A stretch of 64,000 bases of DNA from Bacillota bacterium (GCA_030524555.1 JAUNGK010000001.1:22147-86146), one strand, 5' to 3'; shown: positions 1 to 11,208, counted from the stretch's first letter. Numbers and translations: made by a program. Notes: a model not told the origin generated them from the sequence alone.

Positions 1-312
1 ACTGGGCACGCACACTGCAATTCTGGGCTTTCTAAAGGTTCTCTTTCCAAGAGCCTTCTGAATGAAATATTTCATCATCTGCTCTGTGACTCTGTAATCG
101 GAAATAACACCCTGACGCAAAGGACGAACTGCAACAATATTTCCGGGAGTTCTTCCCAGCATCAGCCTTGCATCCTCCCCGATTGCCTTAATTCTGTTAG
201 TGTCTCTATCAAAAGCTACAACCGAGGGCTCCTTAAGTACAACTCCTCTCCCTCTGATGTAGACCAAAATACTGGCTGTTCCCAAATCAATTCCGATATC
301 CGTATACTGCAT
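1..312 (-). CDS. mreB: Rod-shape determining protein MreB/Mbl, N-terminal part (cut by window edge)
   Basis: The first 104 codons of an actin-like cell-shape protein that polymerises under the membrane and guides lateral wall synthesis. The phosphate-binding DIGIDLGTAS motif lies at residues 5-14, followed by the MreB-typical VLKEPSVVAFD and GEDARLMLGRTPGNI. The ATG at 312 is preceded by AGAAAGGGG about 8 bases upstream. The rest lies beyond the left edge, so MreB, Mbl and MreBH cannot be separated. Confidence 0.93.
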   Translation of the reverse strand, partial: MQYTDIGIDLGTASILVYIRGRGVVLKEPSVVAFDRDTNRIKAIGEDARLMLGRTPGNIVAVRPLRQGVISDYRVTEQMMKYFIQKALGKRTFRKPRIAVCVPS

Positions 313-385
313 GCCATATACCCCTTTCTATGAATTTTCTATTTTCTGTTATAATAATTTCCAATAATCAAGCACATACAAAGTT

Positions 386-413
386 ATTATAACCCATAGA
401 AATACATTTTCAA
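386..413 (-). promoter_or_regulatory. Probable sigma-A promoter of the mreB-type gene
   Basis: Read on the minus strand: TTGAAA (408-413), a 16-bp spacer, and TATAAT (386-391), about 75 bp upstream of the ATG. A near-consensus match; no experimental support is visible. Confidence 0.55.
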
Positions 414-434
414 AGGGATTTCATAAAAAATTAA

Positions 435-486
435 CAAAAAAGGACGCAGAAATCCGAACGGTTCCATCCGTCAAACTGCTGCGTCC
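435..486 (-). terminator. Rho-independent terminator after uvrA
   Basis: On the minus strand the stem GGACGCAG (479-486) pairs with CTGCGTCC (442-449), followed by TTTTTTG. A secondary hairpin sits in the loop. It lies just past the uvrA stop. Confidence 0.8.
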
Positions 487-500
487 GTGCTTTGATAAAT

Positions 501-3395
501 TTATCGGTACTTTTCTTTATTTTCTTTATACCTTTTCAACATTTTTTTCACATATTGTCCCGTGTAGGATTCCGGCACCTCGGCAATCTCCTCAGGAGTG
601 CCGCAGGCTACAACGGTTCCGCCTCTGTCTCCGCCATCCGGTCCCATATCGATGATATAATCGGCAGTTTTAATCACATCAAGGTTATGCTCGATCACTA
701 CCACCGTATTGCCGCCGTCTGCCAGGCGGTGAAGAATTTCTACCAGCTTATGAACATCCGCAAAGTGAAGCCCTGTAGTAGGTTCATCCAATATATAGAT
801 GGTGTTCCCGGTACTCCTTTTGCTAAGCTCCGCTGCCAGCTTGATTCTCTGCGCTTCACCGCCGGAAAGGGTTGTGGAAGGCTGTCCCAGCTTCACATAG
901 GATAACCCTACATCATTTAAGGTTTCTATCTTCCGTCGGATGGAGGGCAGATTTTCAAAAAACGGAACCGCTTCTTCTACAGTCATATCCAGCACATCAT
1001 AGATGTTCTTTCCCTTGTACTTAACCTCCAGGGTCTCCCTGTTGTAGCGCTTACCTCCGCACACCTCACAGGGAACATATACATCAGGAAGAAAATGCAT
1101 CTCGATCTTGATAATTCCATCTCCACCACAGGCCTCACATCTCCCGCCTTTTACATTAAAGCTAAAGCGGCCCTTCTTATAACCTCTTGCCTTGGCATCA
1201 GGCGTTCCTGCAAACAAATCCCTGATCATATCAAATACTCCCGTATAAGTTGCAGGATTGGATCTGGGCGTTCTTCCTATCGGTGACTGATCAATGTCAA
1301 TCACCTTGTCCAGCTTTTTAATTCCCGTAATGTTTTTATGCTTTCCGGGTATGGTTCTTGCCCGGTTTAAATCCCTTGCCAGACGCTTATAAAGGATTTC
1401 GTTAACCAGAGAGCTTTTGCCTGAACCGGAGACACCGGTAACACAGGTCAGAACCCCTATAGGAACATTTACAGTAATATTTTTTAAATTATTCTCCCTT
1501 GCGCCGCTTATGGTAAGCCAGCCTCTGGGCTTCCTTCGCTCATCCGGTACCGGCACCTGCTTTTTCCCGCTTAAATACTGTCCGGTAATGGATTCCTCCA
1601 CCTTCATGATCTCCTGTGCCGTTCCCTGGGCAATCACCTTTCCTCCATGAGAGCCGGCGCCGGGACCGATATCCACAATATAATCCGCTTCCAGCATGGT
1701 ATCCTCATCATGCTCTACCACAATTAAGGTGTTCCCCAGATCGCGAAGATTCTTCAGAGTATTTAACAGCTTGTCATTGTCTTTCTGGTGCAGGCCGATA
1801 CTGGGCTCATCTAAAATATAGCAGACTCCCACCAGCCCGGAACCAATCTGGGTAGCAAGACGGATTCTCTGTGCCTCTCCGCCGGAAAGGGTGCCAGTTG
1901 CGCGGGCTAAGGACAAATATTCCAATCCAACATCAATCAGGAAACCGACCCTTGCATTAATTTCCTTCAATATCTGGTTTCCAATCAGCTGTTGCTGCCT
2001 GGTCAGCTTCATTTCCTGTAAAAAGGCATAAAGATCCCTGATGGACATAGAAGTAATTTGATAAATGTTCTTATCACATACAGTAACCGCAAGGGATTCT
2101 CTTTTCAGTCTCATGCCGCCGCATTCCTTACAGGGGGTAATCCGCATGAAGGTTTCATATTCCTGCTTAATCACATCAGAGCCCGTTTCCCTGTACTTCC
2201 GTTCCATATTTCTGATCAGGCCTTCAAACGCTACAGGATAAACTCCCTCGCCTCTCTGCCCCTTATAATGCACCTTTACCTCTTTGCCATCCGTACCATG
2301 AATCAACATCCGGTAAATCTTATCCGGAAGCTCCTCCACAGGGGTGTCAAGACTGAATTTATACTCCTTGGAAAGTGCCTGCAAAAGCGCATTGGTAAAG
2401 CTGCCCGGCTCATTACAGGACTGCCATCCCATAACCTGAATAGCTCCTTCATTAATGCTAAGGGACTTATCCGGTATCATTAAATCCGGATCAAATTCCA
2501 TTTTATAACCCAGCCCAAAACACACCGGACATGCTCCGAATGGATTATTGAATGAAAAGCTTCTGGGCTCTATTTCGCTGATGCTGACGCCGCAATCAGG
2601 ACAGGCAAAGCTCTGGCTGAAATTAATGGTTTCCCCGCCAATCACATCCACCATCAAAAGACCTTCTGCAAGCTCCAACACATTTTCAATAGAATCTGTC
2701 AGTCTTCTCTCAATTCCCGGTTTTACTACCAGCCTGTCCACTACGATCTCAATATTATGCTTAATATTCTTGTCCAGCTTGATTTCCTCGGTAAGCTCAT
2801 AGAGACTTCCATCCACCCGGACGCGGACATAGCCGCTTCTTTTGGCACGGTCAAATACCTTTGCATGTTCTCCCTTTCTGCCCCGAACCACCGGTGCCAG
2901 AAGCTGCAGCTTAGTCCCTTCGGGAAGATCCATGATTTGATCTACCATCTGATCTACGCTCTGGCGTTTAATTTCCCTGCCGCACTCCGGACAATGTGGA
3001 ATGCCCACCCGGGCATAAAGCAGTCTGAAGTAATCATATATCTCCGTTACGGTTCCCACTGTGGAACGAGGATTTCTGTTGGTCGACTTCTGATCAATGG
3101 AGATTGCAGGCGACAACCCTTCTATCTTTTCCACGTTAGGCTTTTCCATCTGACCTAAGAACTGTCTTGCATAGGAGGACAGCGATTCCATATATCTCCT
3201 CTGACCCTCCGCATAAATCGTATCAAAGGCCAGTGAGGATTTTCCCGAACCGGATAACCCGGTTAAAACCACCAGCTCATTTCTGGGAATGTCCACATCC
3301 AAATTCTGAAGGTTATGCTCATTGGCACCCCTGATCTTTATAAACTCTCTGGGACGTATTCTGGGTACCTCTACATGCTTATCCGATAATTTCAT
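501..3395 (-). CDS. uvrA: UvrABC system protein A (excinuclease ATPase)
   Basis: Damage-recognition ATPase of nucleotide excision repair; loads UvrB on damaged DNA. Two ABC modules are visible: Walker [11 protein letters not shown] near the N terminus and [10 protein letters not shown] in the second half, signatures [12 protein letters not shown] and [12 protein letters not shown], and zinc-finger CxxC pairs (CPDCG/CPVCF, CEACGG/CEVCGG). Length of about 964 aa is normal. I chose the ATG at 3395 (MKLSDKH) because the family starts shortly before the IRGANEHN motif. In-frame ATGs at 3479 and 3482 lie inside the uvrB end and would add 28-29 unconserved residues; a GGAGG precedes them, so translational coupling from uvrB is possible. 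Second gene of uvrB-uvrA. Confidence 0.97.
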   Translation of the reverse strand: MKLSDKHVEVPRIRPREFIKIRGANEHNLQNLDVDIPRNELVVLTGLSGSGKSSLAFDTIYAEGQRRYMESLSSYARQFLGQMEKPNVEKIEGLSPAISIDQKSTNRNPRSTVGTVTEIYDYFRLLYARVGIPHCPECGREIKRQSVDQMVDQIMDLPEGTKLQLLAPVVRGRKGEHAKVFDRAKRSGYVRVRVDGSLYELTEEIKLDKNIKHNIEIVVDRLVVKPGIERRLTDSIENVLELAEGLLMVDVIGGETINFSQSFACPDCGVSISEIEPRSFSFNNPFGACPVCFGLGYKMEFDPDLMIPDKSLSINEGAIQVMGWQSCNEPGSFTNALLQALSKEYKFSLDTPVEELPDKIYRMLIHGTDGKEVKVHYKGQRGEGVYPVAFEGLIRNMERKYRETGSDVIKQEYETFMRITPCKECGGMRLKRESLAVTVCDKNIYQITSMSIRDLYAFLQEMKLTRQQQLIGNQILKEINARVGFLIDVGLEYLSLARATGTLSGGEAQRIRLATQIGSGLVGVCYILDEPSIGLHQKDNDKLLNTLKNLRDLGNTLIVVEHDEDTMLEADYIVDIGPGAGSHGGKVIAQGTAQEIMKVEESITGQYLSGKKQVPVPDERRKPRGWLTISGARENNLKNITVNVPIGVLTCVTGVSGSGKSSLVNEILYKRLARDLNRARTIPGKHKNITGIKKLDKVIDIDQSPIGRTPRSNPATYTGVFDMIRDLFAGTPDAKARGYKKGRFSFNVKGGRCEACGGDGIIKIEMHFLPDVYVPCEVCGGKRYNRETLEVKYKGKNIYDVLDMTVEEAVPFFENLPSIRRKIETLNDVGLSYVKLGQPSTTLSGGEAQRIKLAAELSKRSTGNTIYILDEPTTGLHFADVHKLVEILHRLADGGNTVVVIEHNLDVIKTADYIIDMGPDGGDRGGTVVACGTPEEIAEVPESYTGQYVKKMLKRYKENKEKYR

Positions 3396-3456
3396 TTCAA
3401 TATCCGCTTTCCTTTCTGTGCCGCATCTGCCCGCAGCACCTATATCCTGAAGTCCG

Positions 3457-5466
3457 TCAGCGTTTTCCTCTGCGCTCATCATCCTCCAGCTCTTTATACT
3501 TTTTCTTAAGCTCTACCATCTTGTCACGAAGCTCTGCCGCCGCCTCAAAATTCAAATCCGCCGCCGCTTTCTTCATCTGTTTCTCCACCTGCTGTATCAG
3601 CTTCTCCAGTTCATCCCTGCTCATTGATTCGGGATCCTTTTCAAATTGCAGCTCTTCCTTTGCAATCACCTTGGAAATACTGATCAGGTCACGAACTGCC
3701 TTTTTAATGGACTGAGGTGTAATATGATGCTCTTCATTATATCTTTGCTGAATGGCACGGCGTCTGTTGGTCTCGTCAATAGCAGCACGCATGGAATCCG
3801 TCATCTGATCCGCATACATGATTACATGCCCTTCCACATTTCGCGCTGCACGGCCCACGGTCTGAATTAAGGATGTTTCGGAACGGAGAAATCCCTCTTT
3901 ATCCGCATCCAAAATTGCCACCAGGGATATTTCAGGAATATCAAGTCCCTCCCGCAAAAGGTTGATGCCTACCAACACATCAAAAACATCCAGCCGCATA
4001 TCACGGATAATTTCAGCTCTCTCAAGTGTATCCACGTCAGAATGGAGATATTTCACCCTGATCCCCACATCATTCATGTAGTCCGTCAAATCCTCTGCCA
4101 TCCTTTTAGTAAGGGTTGTCACCAGAACCTTATTGTGTTTCTGCGTTTCCTGATTGATCTCCGATATCAGGTCGTCAATCTGACCCTCTACAGGCCGCAC
4201 TGAAATTTCAGGATCCAAAAGCCCGGTAGGACGAATAATCTGTTCCGTGCGCAAAAGCTCATGATCCCGCTCATAGGTAGAGGGGGTTGCAGATACAAAC
4301 ATCATCTGGTCAATATGCTGCTCAAACTCAGCAAAGCAAAGAGGTCTGTTATCCAATGCGGACGGAAGCCTGAACCCATAGTCTACCAGCGTAGTCTTAC
4401 GAGAGCGGTCTCCGGTGTACATTGCCCCGATCTGTGGAATTGTCATGTGGGATTCATCAATAATAATCAAATAATCATCCCCAAAGTAGTCCATCAGCGT
4501 ATGGGGCATTGCTCCTGCCGGCATTCCCGCCAAATGCCGGGAATAGTTTTCAATCCCGGAGCAAAAACCGGTTTCCCTAAGCATTTCAATATCAAAATTA
4601 GTCCGCTCCGAAATTCTCTGAGCCTCTAAAAGCTTATCCTCACTTTTAAAAAAGCGAATACGTTCCTCCAGCTCGGCCTCAATATTCTTACATGCCTTGT
4701 TTATTTTTTCCTGAGGAACCACATAATGAGAAGCCGGAAATATGGCAACATGCTCTAATGTAGCATGAACCTGGCCTGTCAGCGGATCTGTCTGTGCAAT
4801 TCGATCTATTTCATCACCAAAAAATTCAATGCGGATCAGATAATCCCCACCCTCTGCGGGATATACCTCTACCACATCTCCTCTCACCCTAAAACATCCT
4901 CGGTCCAAATCCATATCATTTCGATCATACTGAATATCTATTAATTCCCGAAGCACCTGATCGCGATCCTTAGTCATACCCGGCCTTAAGGATACGATCA
5001 TCTCCTGATAATCATCCGGGCTTCCCAGCCCGTAAATACAGGACACACTGGCTACCACGATCACATCCCTTCTCTCGGAGAGCGACGCTGTAGCAGACAG
5101 CCTGAGCTTATCAATTTCATCATTAACAGAAGAATCCTTGGCAATATAGGTATCCGAGGAAGGTACATAAGCCTCCGGCTGATAATAATCATAATAGGAC
5201 ACAAAATATTCCACCGCATTCTCCGGGAAAAATTCCTTAAACTCCCCATAAAGCTGACCTGCCAGGGTTTTATTGTGTGCAATAATCAGGGTCGGCTTAT
5301 TTAATGCCGCAATAACATTTGCCATAGTAAAGGTTTTGCCGGAGCCGGTAACCCCAAGCAGTGTCTGAAACTGGTTACCCTTTTTAAATCCCTCTACCAG
5401 CTCGGCAATCGCCTGCGGCTGATCGCCGGTGGGTTGATATTCGGATACTAGCTTAAAACGATCCAT
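3457..5466 (-). CDS. uvrB: UvrABC system protein B (excinuclease helicase subunit)
   Basis: Damage-verification subunit of nucleotide excision repair. Visible features: Walker [11 protein letters not shown], the beta-hairpin [12 protein letters not shown] that inserts between strands, helicase motif [13 protein letters not shown] and QTVGRAARN, and a C-terminal UVR domain (about residues 625-660) that contacts UvrA and UvrC. The start at 5466 ([10 protein letters not shown]) has AAGGAGGAG about 6 bases upstream; an in-frame ATG 12 codons earlier lacks such a site. 669 aa, normal. Followed by uvrA in the same transcript. Confidence 0.97.
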   Translation of the reverse strand: MDRFKLVSEYQPTGDQPQAIAELVEGFKKGNQFQTLLGVTGSGKTFTMANVIAALNKPTLIIAHNKTLAGQLYGEFKEFFPENAVEYFVSYYDYYQPEAYVPSSDTYIAKDSSVNDEIDKLRLSATASLSERRDVIVVASVSCIYGLGSPDDYQEMIVSLRPGMTKDRDQVLRELIDIQYDRNDMDLDRGCFRVRGDVVEVYPAEGGDYLIRIEFFGDEIDRIAQTDPLTGQVHATLEHVAIFPASHYVVPQEKINKACKNIEAELEERIRFFKSEDKLLEAQRISERTNFDIEMLRETGFCSGIENYSRHLAGMPAGAMPHTLMDYFGDDYLIIIDESHMTIPQIGAMYTGDRSRKTTLVDYGFRLPSALDNRPLCFAEFEQHIDQMMFVSATPSTYERDHELLRTEQIIRPTGLLDPEISVRPVEGQIDDLISEINQETQKHNKVLVTTLTKRMAEDLTDYMNDVGIRVKYLHSDVDTLERAEIIRDMRLDVFDVLVGINLLREGLDIPEISLVAILDADKEGFLRSETSLIQTVGRAARNVEGHVIMYADQMTDSMRAAIDETNRRRAIQQRYNEEHHITPQSIKKAVRDLISISKVIAKEELQFEKDPESMSRDELEKLIQQVEKQMKKAAADLNFEAAAELRDKMVELKKKYKELEDDERRGKR

Positions 5467-5545
5467 GAAAGCTCCTCCTTCTATACCGATAAGCATTTCC
5501 ATTCAAGCTTCTATCTATGCCCGAGTGTTATTATAGCAGACCATA

Positions 5546-5588
5546 AATAAAAAGTACAGAACAAAATCGAACTTTTGTTCTGTACTTG
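5546..5588 (-). terminator. Strong terminator after the ftsE-ftsX-M23-S41 operon
   Basis: A perfect 15-bp stem, AAGTACAGAACAAAA (5552-5566) with its complement at 5573-5587, closes a 6-base loop. On the minus strand it is followed by TTTATTT. It lies between the S41 protease stop and the uvrB start. Confidence 0.88.
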
Positions 5589-5636
5589 TGGTAATTTATT
5601 CTTTCGGCATCGGCTCACATCCAGGCACAGCCAGCC

Positions 5637-6938
5637 TTATTCAATTTTCCCTTCCAGTATTTCCAACGCCTTTTCAACCTGATTGTCTGTTCCGTCAGCT
5701 TCATATGCCTCATAATCATATTCAAGCTCAATATCAGGCTCAATACCGATTCCGTGGATATTTCTTCCCGACGGCGTAAAATATGCACTTACCGTAAGCT
5801 TTAATGCTGTTCCGTCATCCAATCTGTGGATCCGCTGTACAATACCCTTTCCATAAGTAGTTGTTCCTACCAGGGTTCCCTTATTATAATCCTGAATAGC
5901 ACCTGCAAGAATTTCAGAAGCACTTGCAGAATAACCGTTCACCAAAACAACCAACGGCATCTGAAGCTCTCTCTGCCCATCACAGGTATATTCCTTACGG
6001 TTTCCTTCCTTATCCTCCGTATAGACGATTAGACCCGCCGGCAAAATCTTTCTTGCTATTTCCACTACCGCCGACAGATCACCTCCCGGATTGCTCCTAA
6101 GGTCTAAAATCAATCCTTTAATACCCTGTTCTGTCAAAACCGCCATGGCCTCCGTATACTGATCTACGGTAACCGTGTCAAATTCCCGAATCCTCAGATA
6201 CCCAATATCCTCATGTCCTTCCAAAGTTCCGCTGTCCACTGTGGTAGTTTCAATTTGTTTGGCTCTGACAATCTCAAAATCCAGATAATCTGCCTCACCC
6301 TCGCGGTAAATGGTCAAATGAACCGTAGTTCCTTCTCTTCCCTTAACCAGGCTGACTACCTTGGTAAGACTCATCCCCTGTGTGGATTCACCCTCCACCT
6401 GATAAATAATATCGCCCTCCCGAAGGCCTGCCTCCTGCGCAGGGCTTTCCTCCATGACTCCGCTGATCATCGCCATACTCATCTGCTGATTCATGGAAAT
6501 ATAGGCTCCAATTCCATAGGAGATACCCTGATTGCTGTTTACCACATCCTCAAGCTCCTCTGTGGAATAGTACTCGGAATATGGATCTCCCAAAGCCTCC
6601 ATCATTCCTTTATATACTCCGTCCTGAAGCTCTGCCGTGGTCACCTCATCGCCATAATAGTAGCTATCAATTACTTCCTCGATGGTCCTCATTTTTTGAA
6701 TTGTATCAGTGCTTACTACGCTTTCCCCATCTGCGCTCTGTGCTCCGGTTCCTCTGACCGAAAGCAGATGGTATGCCATCTTCCCCGCATATATGCACAT
6801 CACCGCCAGCGAAACAATCAACACCCCAAAAACCATTCCAAGCAGAAAGTTTTTCCTGTTCTGCTTTTTCTCAGTTTTCTCACTGTCCGTCCCGCTTTCC
6901 TGAGACATAACGTCAAATTCTTCTGATGACTTATCCAA
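5637..6938 (-). CDS. S41 family C-terminal processing peptidase (CtpA/CtpB type)
   Basis: Membrane-anchored serine protease of the tail-specific family, acting outside the membrane. One TM helix at about residues 31-53 follows a short charged cytosolic tail; a PDZ domain spans about 125-215; the S41 domain follows with the Ser-Lys dyad S339 (NGYSASASEI) and K364 (TTYGKG), 25 residues apart as in the family. The start is a TTG at 6938 with GGAGA 7 bases upstream; the next ATG is 10 codons in. It lies 18 bp after the M23 gene and ends before a strong terminator. Partnership with the upstream M23 hydrolase is suggested by context only. Confidence 0.93.
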   Translation of the reverse strand: MDKSSEEFDVMSQESGTDSEKTEKKQNRKNFLLGMVFGVLIVSLAVMCIYAGKMAYHLLSVRGTGAQSADGESVVSTDTIQKMRTIEEVIDSYYYGDEVTTAELQDGVYKGMMEALGDPYSEYYSTEELEDVVNSNQGISYGIGAYISMNQQMSMAMISGVMEESPAQEAGLREGDIIYQVEGESTQGMSLTKVVSLVKGREGTTVHLTIYREGEADYLDFEIVRAKQIETTTVDSGTLEGHEDIGYLRIREFDTVTVDQYTEAMAVLTEQGIKGLILDLRSNPGGDLSAVVEIARKILPAGLIVYTEDKEGNRKEYTCDGQRELQMPLVVLVNGYSASASEILAGAIQDYNKGTLVGTTTYGKGIVQRIHRLDDGTALKLTVSAYFTPSGRNIHGIGIEPDIELEYDYEAYEADGTDNQVEKALEILEGKIE

Positions 6939-6956
6939 TCTTATCTCTCCATTCTG

Positions 6957-8177
6957 TTATGACCCTAAATAATTTCTGGGATTTACATAATTTCCATTCA
7001 ATCTCACGCTAAAATGCAGATGATTTCCCGTGGAACGTCCTGTAGTTCCCACAGCTGCAATCTTATCTCCTTTGGAAACCTCCGCCCCTTTAGAAACATA
7101 AAGCGCTGAAGCATGCATGTAAATCGTATACAGGCTGTCTCCATGATCAATCATAATATAATTACCCATACTGCTGTTATAATCCGCAGCAACTACCTTA
7201 CCGTCATAAGCAGCCAGAATCGGACTGCCTCCCGGAGCTGCCATATCAATTCCGTTGTGGAATTTCTCAATGCCAAGAGTGGGATGTATTCTGTACCCGT
7301 AATCGTCGGAAATTCTGGTATAGGATGGTGCAGGCCATGTAAAAATACCACCGTCATATTTACGTCCCTGCTCTTCGGCAAGCCTCTTTCTTTCCTCTGC
7401 AACAGCCGCCTCCAGTGCTTTAATGGTGTCATCCTGTGCAGCAATCTCAGCCTCATACTCCTTGATGGCCGCCTCCTTGCCCTGAATATCGGTAGACACC
7501 TTATAAATCTCATTTTCCTTAGCTGCAATCAGCTCGTTTAAGGAAGCTTCCTCCTCCTCTACTGCTGTCTTCGCTTCATCAAGAACTTCCTTTTCTTCCT
7601 CTAATCCCTCTTTGCAGAGTGCAACATACTCTGCCTGAGCCACATATTCATCCAGCATCTTACGGTCATAAGCGGAAAGCATCTCAATATAGTCTGCTTT
7701 ATTCAGCATATCGCCGAAGCCTTCAGCACTGAACAAAAGTTCTATAGCCAGCGTATCGCCCTTCTCATACATAAACTGAATTCTGGTTTTCATCGCCTCA
7801 TACTGATTCTGCTGAACCTGCAGAGCTTCTTCAAGTTCCACTGCTTTTTCGTCAATTTCCTCTTCCTTTTGGTTGATCAGGGTCTTCAGTTCGTTAATCT
7901 TCGTCTGAATACTTACAAGGTTGGCATCCAGCTCTTCTACGTATTCGGCAAGATCCTGCTTAGACTGCTCAAGCTGTTTTTTAATCTCTTTTACATTTGT
8001 AAGTCCGTTCTGCAGTTCTTTCTTTTCTTCCTTCGCCTTGCTGATTTCTGCTTCCTTCTCCTTGATGCTGTCATTGGTAAGCTCACTGGCAAATGCAGTG
8101 GTCTGATACTTAGAAGCAGTCCCCAGAATTAAACAAAGCCCCAGCAGGATGCAGAACAATCTCTTCCATCGTTTCAT
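6957..8177 (-). CDS. Coiled-coil M23 peptidase / murein hydrolase activator (EnvC-like)
   Basis: Secreted protein with a signal peptide (about 1-30, ending near AFAS), a long Glu/Lys-rich coiled coil (about 35-260) and a C-terminal LytM/M23 domain (about 290-406). The M23 zinc motifs are intact: HNGID (HxxxD type) and HLHFS (HxH), so it may be a real endopeptidase rather than a degenerate activator. ftsX lies immediately upstream. In other bacteria FtsEX controls coiled-coil M23 or NlpC/P60 hydrolases from the membrane, so this is the likely FtsEX effector (inference). The start has GAGG 5 bases upstream. Confidence 0.93.
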   Translation of the reverse strand: MKRWKRLFCILLGLCLILGTASKYQTTAFASELTNDSIKEKEAEISKAKEEKKELQNGLTNVKEIKKQLEQSKQDLAEYVEELDANLVSIQTKINELKTLINQKEEEIDEKAVELEEALQVQQNQYEAMKTRIQFMYEKGDTLAIELLFSAEGFGDMLNKADYIEMLSAYDRKMLDEYVAQAEYVALCKEGLEEEKEVLDEAKTAVEEEEASLNELIAAKENEIYKVSTDIQGKEAAIKEYEAEIAAQDDTIKALEAAVAEERKRLAEEQGRKYDGGIFTWPAPSYTRISDDYGYRIHPTLGIEKFHNGIDMAAPGGSPILAAYDGKVVAADYNSSMGNYIMIDHGDSLYTIYMHASALYVSKGAEVSKGDKIAAVGTTGRSTGNHLHFSVRLNGNYVNPRNYLGS

Positions 8178-8195
8178 ATTAACCTCTGCCTTAAG

Positions 8196-9092
8196 CTATA
8201 CTCGTAAGTGCTTTCTAACCGTTGTGATACTTCCAAGGAAGCCAATTCCCACACCCATAATCAGGGATACCGGAAGAAGCGTATTAAAAACAGCCTCCAC
8301 CGGAAGGAAGGATAACAGCTTCGATAACATGGAAAACTTCGACATAATATATTCAATGACTTTATTGTACAGAACAAAAATAATCCCTACCGGTATCAAT
8401 GCACCGATTACACCGATCATCATACCTTCAATAACAAAGGGAGATCTGACAAAAAAGTCCGTTGCCCCGATATATTTCATAATCGTAATTTCTTCCTTGC
8501 GCACAGCAATACCGATTGTTACCGTGTTGCTGATCAGGAAGATTGATACCGCAAACAAAATTGCAATGATTCCCACGGAAATATAAGCAATCAATGCATT
8601 CACGCCTGTTAAGGTTGCAGCGACAAGCTCTGACTTGTTAACCTCCCTGACGCCCTCTACCCCTTCCAGATAGGTGACCAGCGCAGGCTGCATGGATACA
8701 TCATTCATATAGATCACATAGTTGGCAGAATTGGGAATGGGATTCTCCGTAAACCCGTCCTCATATCCCTGCAGATAATCTTCCTTAAAGCTCTCCCATG
8801 CCTCATCCGCAGAAATAAATTCCTTTTTAGACACCTCTGTACGCTTATCAATCAATGCTCCGATCTCTTCGATTCTTTCCTGACTGATTCCTTCATCAAA
8901 GAAAACCGTAACACATACACCCTCCTGCGCTGTTTTCACTATATTCTGAAAATTCATAATAATAGAATAGAACAGACCGAACAAAAACAGGCAGGCACCA
9001 ATAGTTGCTATAGATGCCAGAGAAAACCACTTATTTCTGAATATGTTAACAAATCCCTGCTTGATGGTATAAAAAAATGTATTAATCTTCAT
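8196..9092 (-). CDS. ftsX: Cell division ABC transporter permease-like protein FtsX
   Basis: Membrane partner of FtsE, transmitting ATP-driven conformational changes to cell-wall hydrolases at the septum. N-terminal motif QGFVNIFRNKWFSLASI, one TM near residues 20-42, an extracellular domain of about 120 residues, then three TM helices (about 165-190, 215-240, 265-290): the standard FtsX topology. The start at 9092 (MKINTFF) overlaps the end of ftsE by 11 bp and has GGTGG upstream; an in-frame ATG four codons earlier is possible. About 298 aa, normal. Confidence 0.96.
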   Translation of the reverse strand: MKINTFFYTIKQGFVNIFRNKWFSLASIATIGACLFLFGLFYSIIMNFQNIVKTAQEGVCVTVFFDEGISQERIEEIGALIDKRTEVSKKEFISADEAWESFKEDYLQGYEDGFTENPIPNSANYVIYMNDVSMQPALVTYLEGVEGVREVNKSELVAATLTGVNALIAYISVGIIAILFAVSIFLISNTVTIGIAVRKEEITIMKYIGATDFFVRSPFVIEGMMIGVIGALIPVGIIFVLYNKVIEYIMSKFSMLSKLLSFLPVEAVFNTLLPVSLIMGVGIGFLGSITTVRKHLRV

Positions 9093-9834
9093 CGATATAA
9101 CCACCCTTTTCCTCGTCGCTTACTATGACGCCTTTCTTCATGGTTACAACTCTCTTCTGCATTGCATTGACTATTTCTCTGTTGTGCGTAACTACAAGCA
9201 CTGTTGTTCCGTTTTCATTGATCTGTTCAAGCAGCTTCATAATTTCCCATGAATTTTTGGGATCAAGATTACCGGTAGGCTCATCTGCCAGCAGAATGCT
9301 GGGACGATTCACAAGCGCCCTTGCTATGGCAACTCTCTGCTGCTCACCGCCCGAAAGCTGTCTGGGCTTTGCCTTATACTTGCCTGCCAGACCTACCGTC
9401 GCAAGAATACTGGGGACATTCCTCTTAATCTCCTTGTTGGACGCCTGAATAATACGCTGTGCAAAAGCCACGTTTTCATAAACATTTCTGTCCTTAAGCA
9501 AACGGAAATCCTGAAATACAATTCCCAGATTTCTTCTGAATTTGGGGATTTTTCTGTGGCGTATACGCACCAGATCATAACCCATTACATTAATCTCTCC
9601 CTCCGAAGGAACCAGCTCCCGAAGAAGCAGCTTGATCATGGTAGATTTTCCTGATCCGCTGTCACCTACAATAAAAACAAATTCACCCTTTCTGATATGA
9701 AGATCCACACCATTTAATGCCGGTGCGCCCGTAGCATATGCCTTGCTTACATTTTCCAGTGTAATGATTTCATCATTTCCTGCACCCTGTCTTTTTTTTC
9801 TTCTGCCCTTTACGTCACTCTTCGCCAAAGTCAT
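9082..9834 (-). CDS. ftsE: Cell division ATP-binding protein FtsE
   Basis: Cytosolic ATPase of the FtsEX complex. Walker [11 protein letters not shown]-loop VFQDFRLL, signature [15 protein letters not shown], Walker [14 protein letters not shown] and the switch His in VVTHN are all present. It has a basic, Ser/Lys/Arg-rich N-terminal extension of about 20 residues before the ABC domain, and an acidic tail (YIDED). First gene of ftsE-ftsX-M23-S41, 43 bp downstream of the PucR-type regulator gene. Confidence 0.97.
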   Translation of the reverse strand: MTLAKSDVKGRRKKRQGAGNDEIITLENVSKAYATGAPALNGVDLHIRKGEFVFIVGDSGSGKSTMIKLLLRELVPSEGEINVMGYDLVRIRHRKIPKFRRNLGIVFQDFRLLKDRNVYENVAFAQRIIQASNKEIKRNVPSILATVGLAGKYKAKPRQLSGGEQQRVAIARALVNRPSILLADEPTGNLDPKNSWEIMKLLEQINENGTTVLVVTHNREIVNAMQKRVVTMKKGVIVSDEEKGGYIDED

Positions 9835-9877
9835 TCACCTCTGTATTTATCTGTGTCCATTAATTAACATCATATTT

Positions 9878-10963
9878 TTAGTATTCAAAGCTTTCCATGT
9901 AATTCATGTATTTAACAACCATCAATGCTATACGGAAGGTAATGGCATCTTCAAACACCCGAAGGTCCAGTCCCGTATTCTTTTGAAGCTTATCCAGACG
10001 GTATACCAGCGTATTTCTATGTATAAACAGCTGTCTGGAGGTTTCAGACACATTTAAGCTGTTCTCAAAAAACTTGTTGATTGTTGTAAGGGTCTCCTCA
10101 TCAAAATCATCAGGACTTTTACCGCCGAAAATTTCCTTTATAAACATTTTACACAGCGGAATGGGAAGCTGATAAATTAAACGTCCTATTCCAAGTTCAC
10201 TGTAAGCAATAATGTTTCTCTCATCAAAGAAAATCTTGCCTACATCCATCGCCATCTTTGCTTCCTTGTAGGAGCGGCTTACCTCCTTAATTTCCTTTAC
10301 CACCGTTCCGTAAGCAATATGAATGCCTGACATCTTTTCTTTCAGAAGGAAGCTTTCAATTGCTGCAGCCGCCTTTTCAATCTCGCCGGTGGTTTCTGCC
10401 TCTGACAAATCCTTAACCACAATCACGTTATTCTCATCCACAGCTGTAACAAAATCCCTGGTGCCGCCAAGAAAGGTACGCATGGCTTCCAGCACATTAT
10501 TATCCCGGCCATCCGCAGTTTCCACGATCATAACCACTCTCTTTACATCTGTCTGAATATGCAGCTTTTTCGCACGGCTGTATATATCAATAAGGAGCAG
10601 ATTATCAAGAAGAAGATTTTTGATAAAGTTATCCTTATCAAAACGCTCCTTATAAGCTACCAAAAGATTCTGTATCTGAAATGCAGCCATTTTCCCTGCC
10701 ATATACACACCTTCTCCTGTGCCGGCTGCTATCAGAATATATTCCAGCTGCTGTTCATCAAATATTTTAAAATACTGAAATCCTTTAATTTCCTGAGAAT
10801 CCGCAGGAGACTTACCAAACTCAACGGCCTCATGCGCACATTCCGACATGTTGGCTGCGGTGGAAGCGCTTTCCTTCCCATCCGTATCCATAACACAAAA
10901 ATCCACTCTGGCAATGCCCTTTAACCCGTCAATTGTATTCTGCAGTATCTGATTAGAAATCAT
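9878..10963 (-). CDS. PucR/CdaR-type transcriptional regulator
   Basis: About 361 aa. The C-terminal 60 residues hold the PucR-family helix-turn-helix (NVSETSRQLFIHRNTLVYRL), preceded by a GGDEF-like middle region typical of CdaR/PucR regulators. The N-terminal 120 residues look like a small sensor domain (FCVMDTDGKE), ligand unknown. The start at 10963 (MISNQIL) has a GGGAG 7 bases upstream. It is co-oriented and 43 bp upstream of ftsE, but nothing shows that it controls that operon. Confidence 0.88.
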   Translation of the reverse strand: MISNQILQNTIDGLKGIARVDFCVMDTDGKESASTAANMSECAHEAVEFGKSPADSQEIKGFQYFKIFDEQQLEYILIAAGTGEGVYMAGKMAAFQIQNLLVAYKERFDKDNFIKNLLLDNLLLIDIYSRAKKLHIQTDVKRVVMIVETADGRDNNVLEAMRTFLGGTRDFVTAVDENNVIVVKDLSEAETTGEIEKAAAAIESFLLKEKMSGIHIAYGTVVKEIKEVSRSYKEAKMAMDVGKIFFDERNIIAYSELGIGRLIYQLPIPLCKMFIKEIFGGKSPDDFDEETLTTINKFFENSLNVSETSRQLFIHRNTLVYRLDKLQKNTGLDLRVFEDAITFRIALMVVKYMNYMESFEY

Positions 10964-10985
10964 ATCCCCACTCCCTTTGAAAAAT

Positions 10986-10991
10986 ATTATA
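10986..10991 (-). promoter_or_regulatory. Probable -10 element of the PucR-type regulator
   Basis: TATAAT on the minus strand, 23 bp before the start codon. No good -35 is visible at 16-18 bp spacing. Confidence 0.35.
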
Positions 10992-11162
10992 CAATTTAGA
11001 CAATATTTTCCATCTAAAAAAACTATCCCCAAAAGACTACCTTTTTTATTTTAATATATTTGTACAAAAAAATCTACCGCAAATTAAGAACATTTTGTGT
11101 ATTTTTAATGTTTTTTGGGATTTTTTTCCGGTATTTTATCTGGTAAACCTATACAAAAGAAG

Positions 11163-11196
11163 CACAGACAGGCATTCCCTTTTTTACCTGTCTGTG
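11163..11196. repeat. 10-bp perfect inverted repeat upstream of the yjfB-like gene
   Basis: CACAGACAGG (11163-11172) and CCTGTCTGTG (11187-11196) enclose 14 bases. The right arm lies where the -35 of the plus-strand promoter should be (TATAAT at 11209-11214). It could be an operator, or a terminator for minus-strand transcripts of the CPBP gene (followed there by CTTCTTTTG). Confidence 0.6.
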
Positions 11197-11208
11197 ATAT
11201 ACTTTTTG

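Noticed and set aside
6213-6926. Long plus-strand open frame opposite the S41 protease gene
   Set aside because: It is a shadow of the protease codons: no ribosome binding site, no promoter, no recognisable protein.
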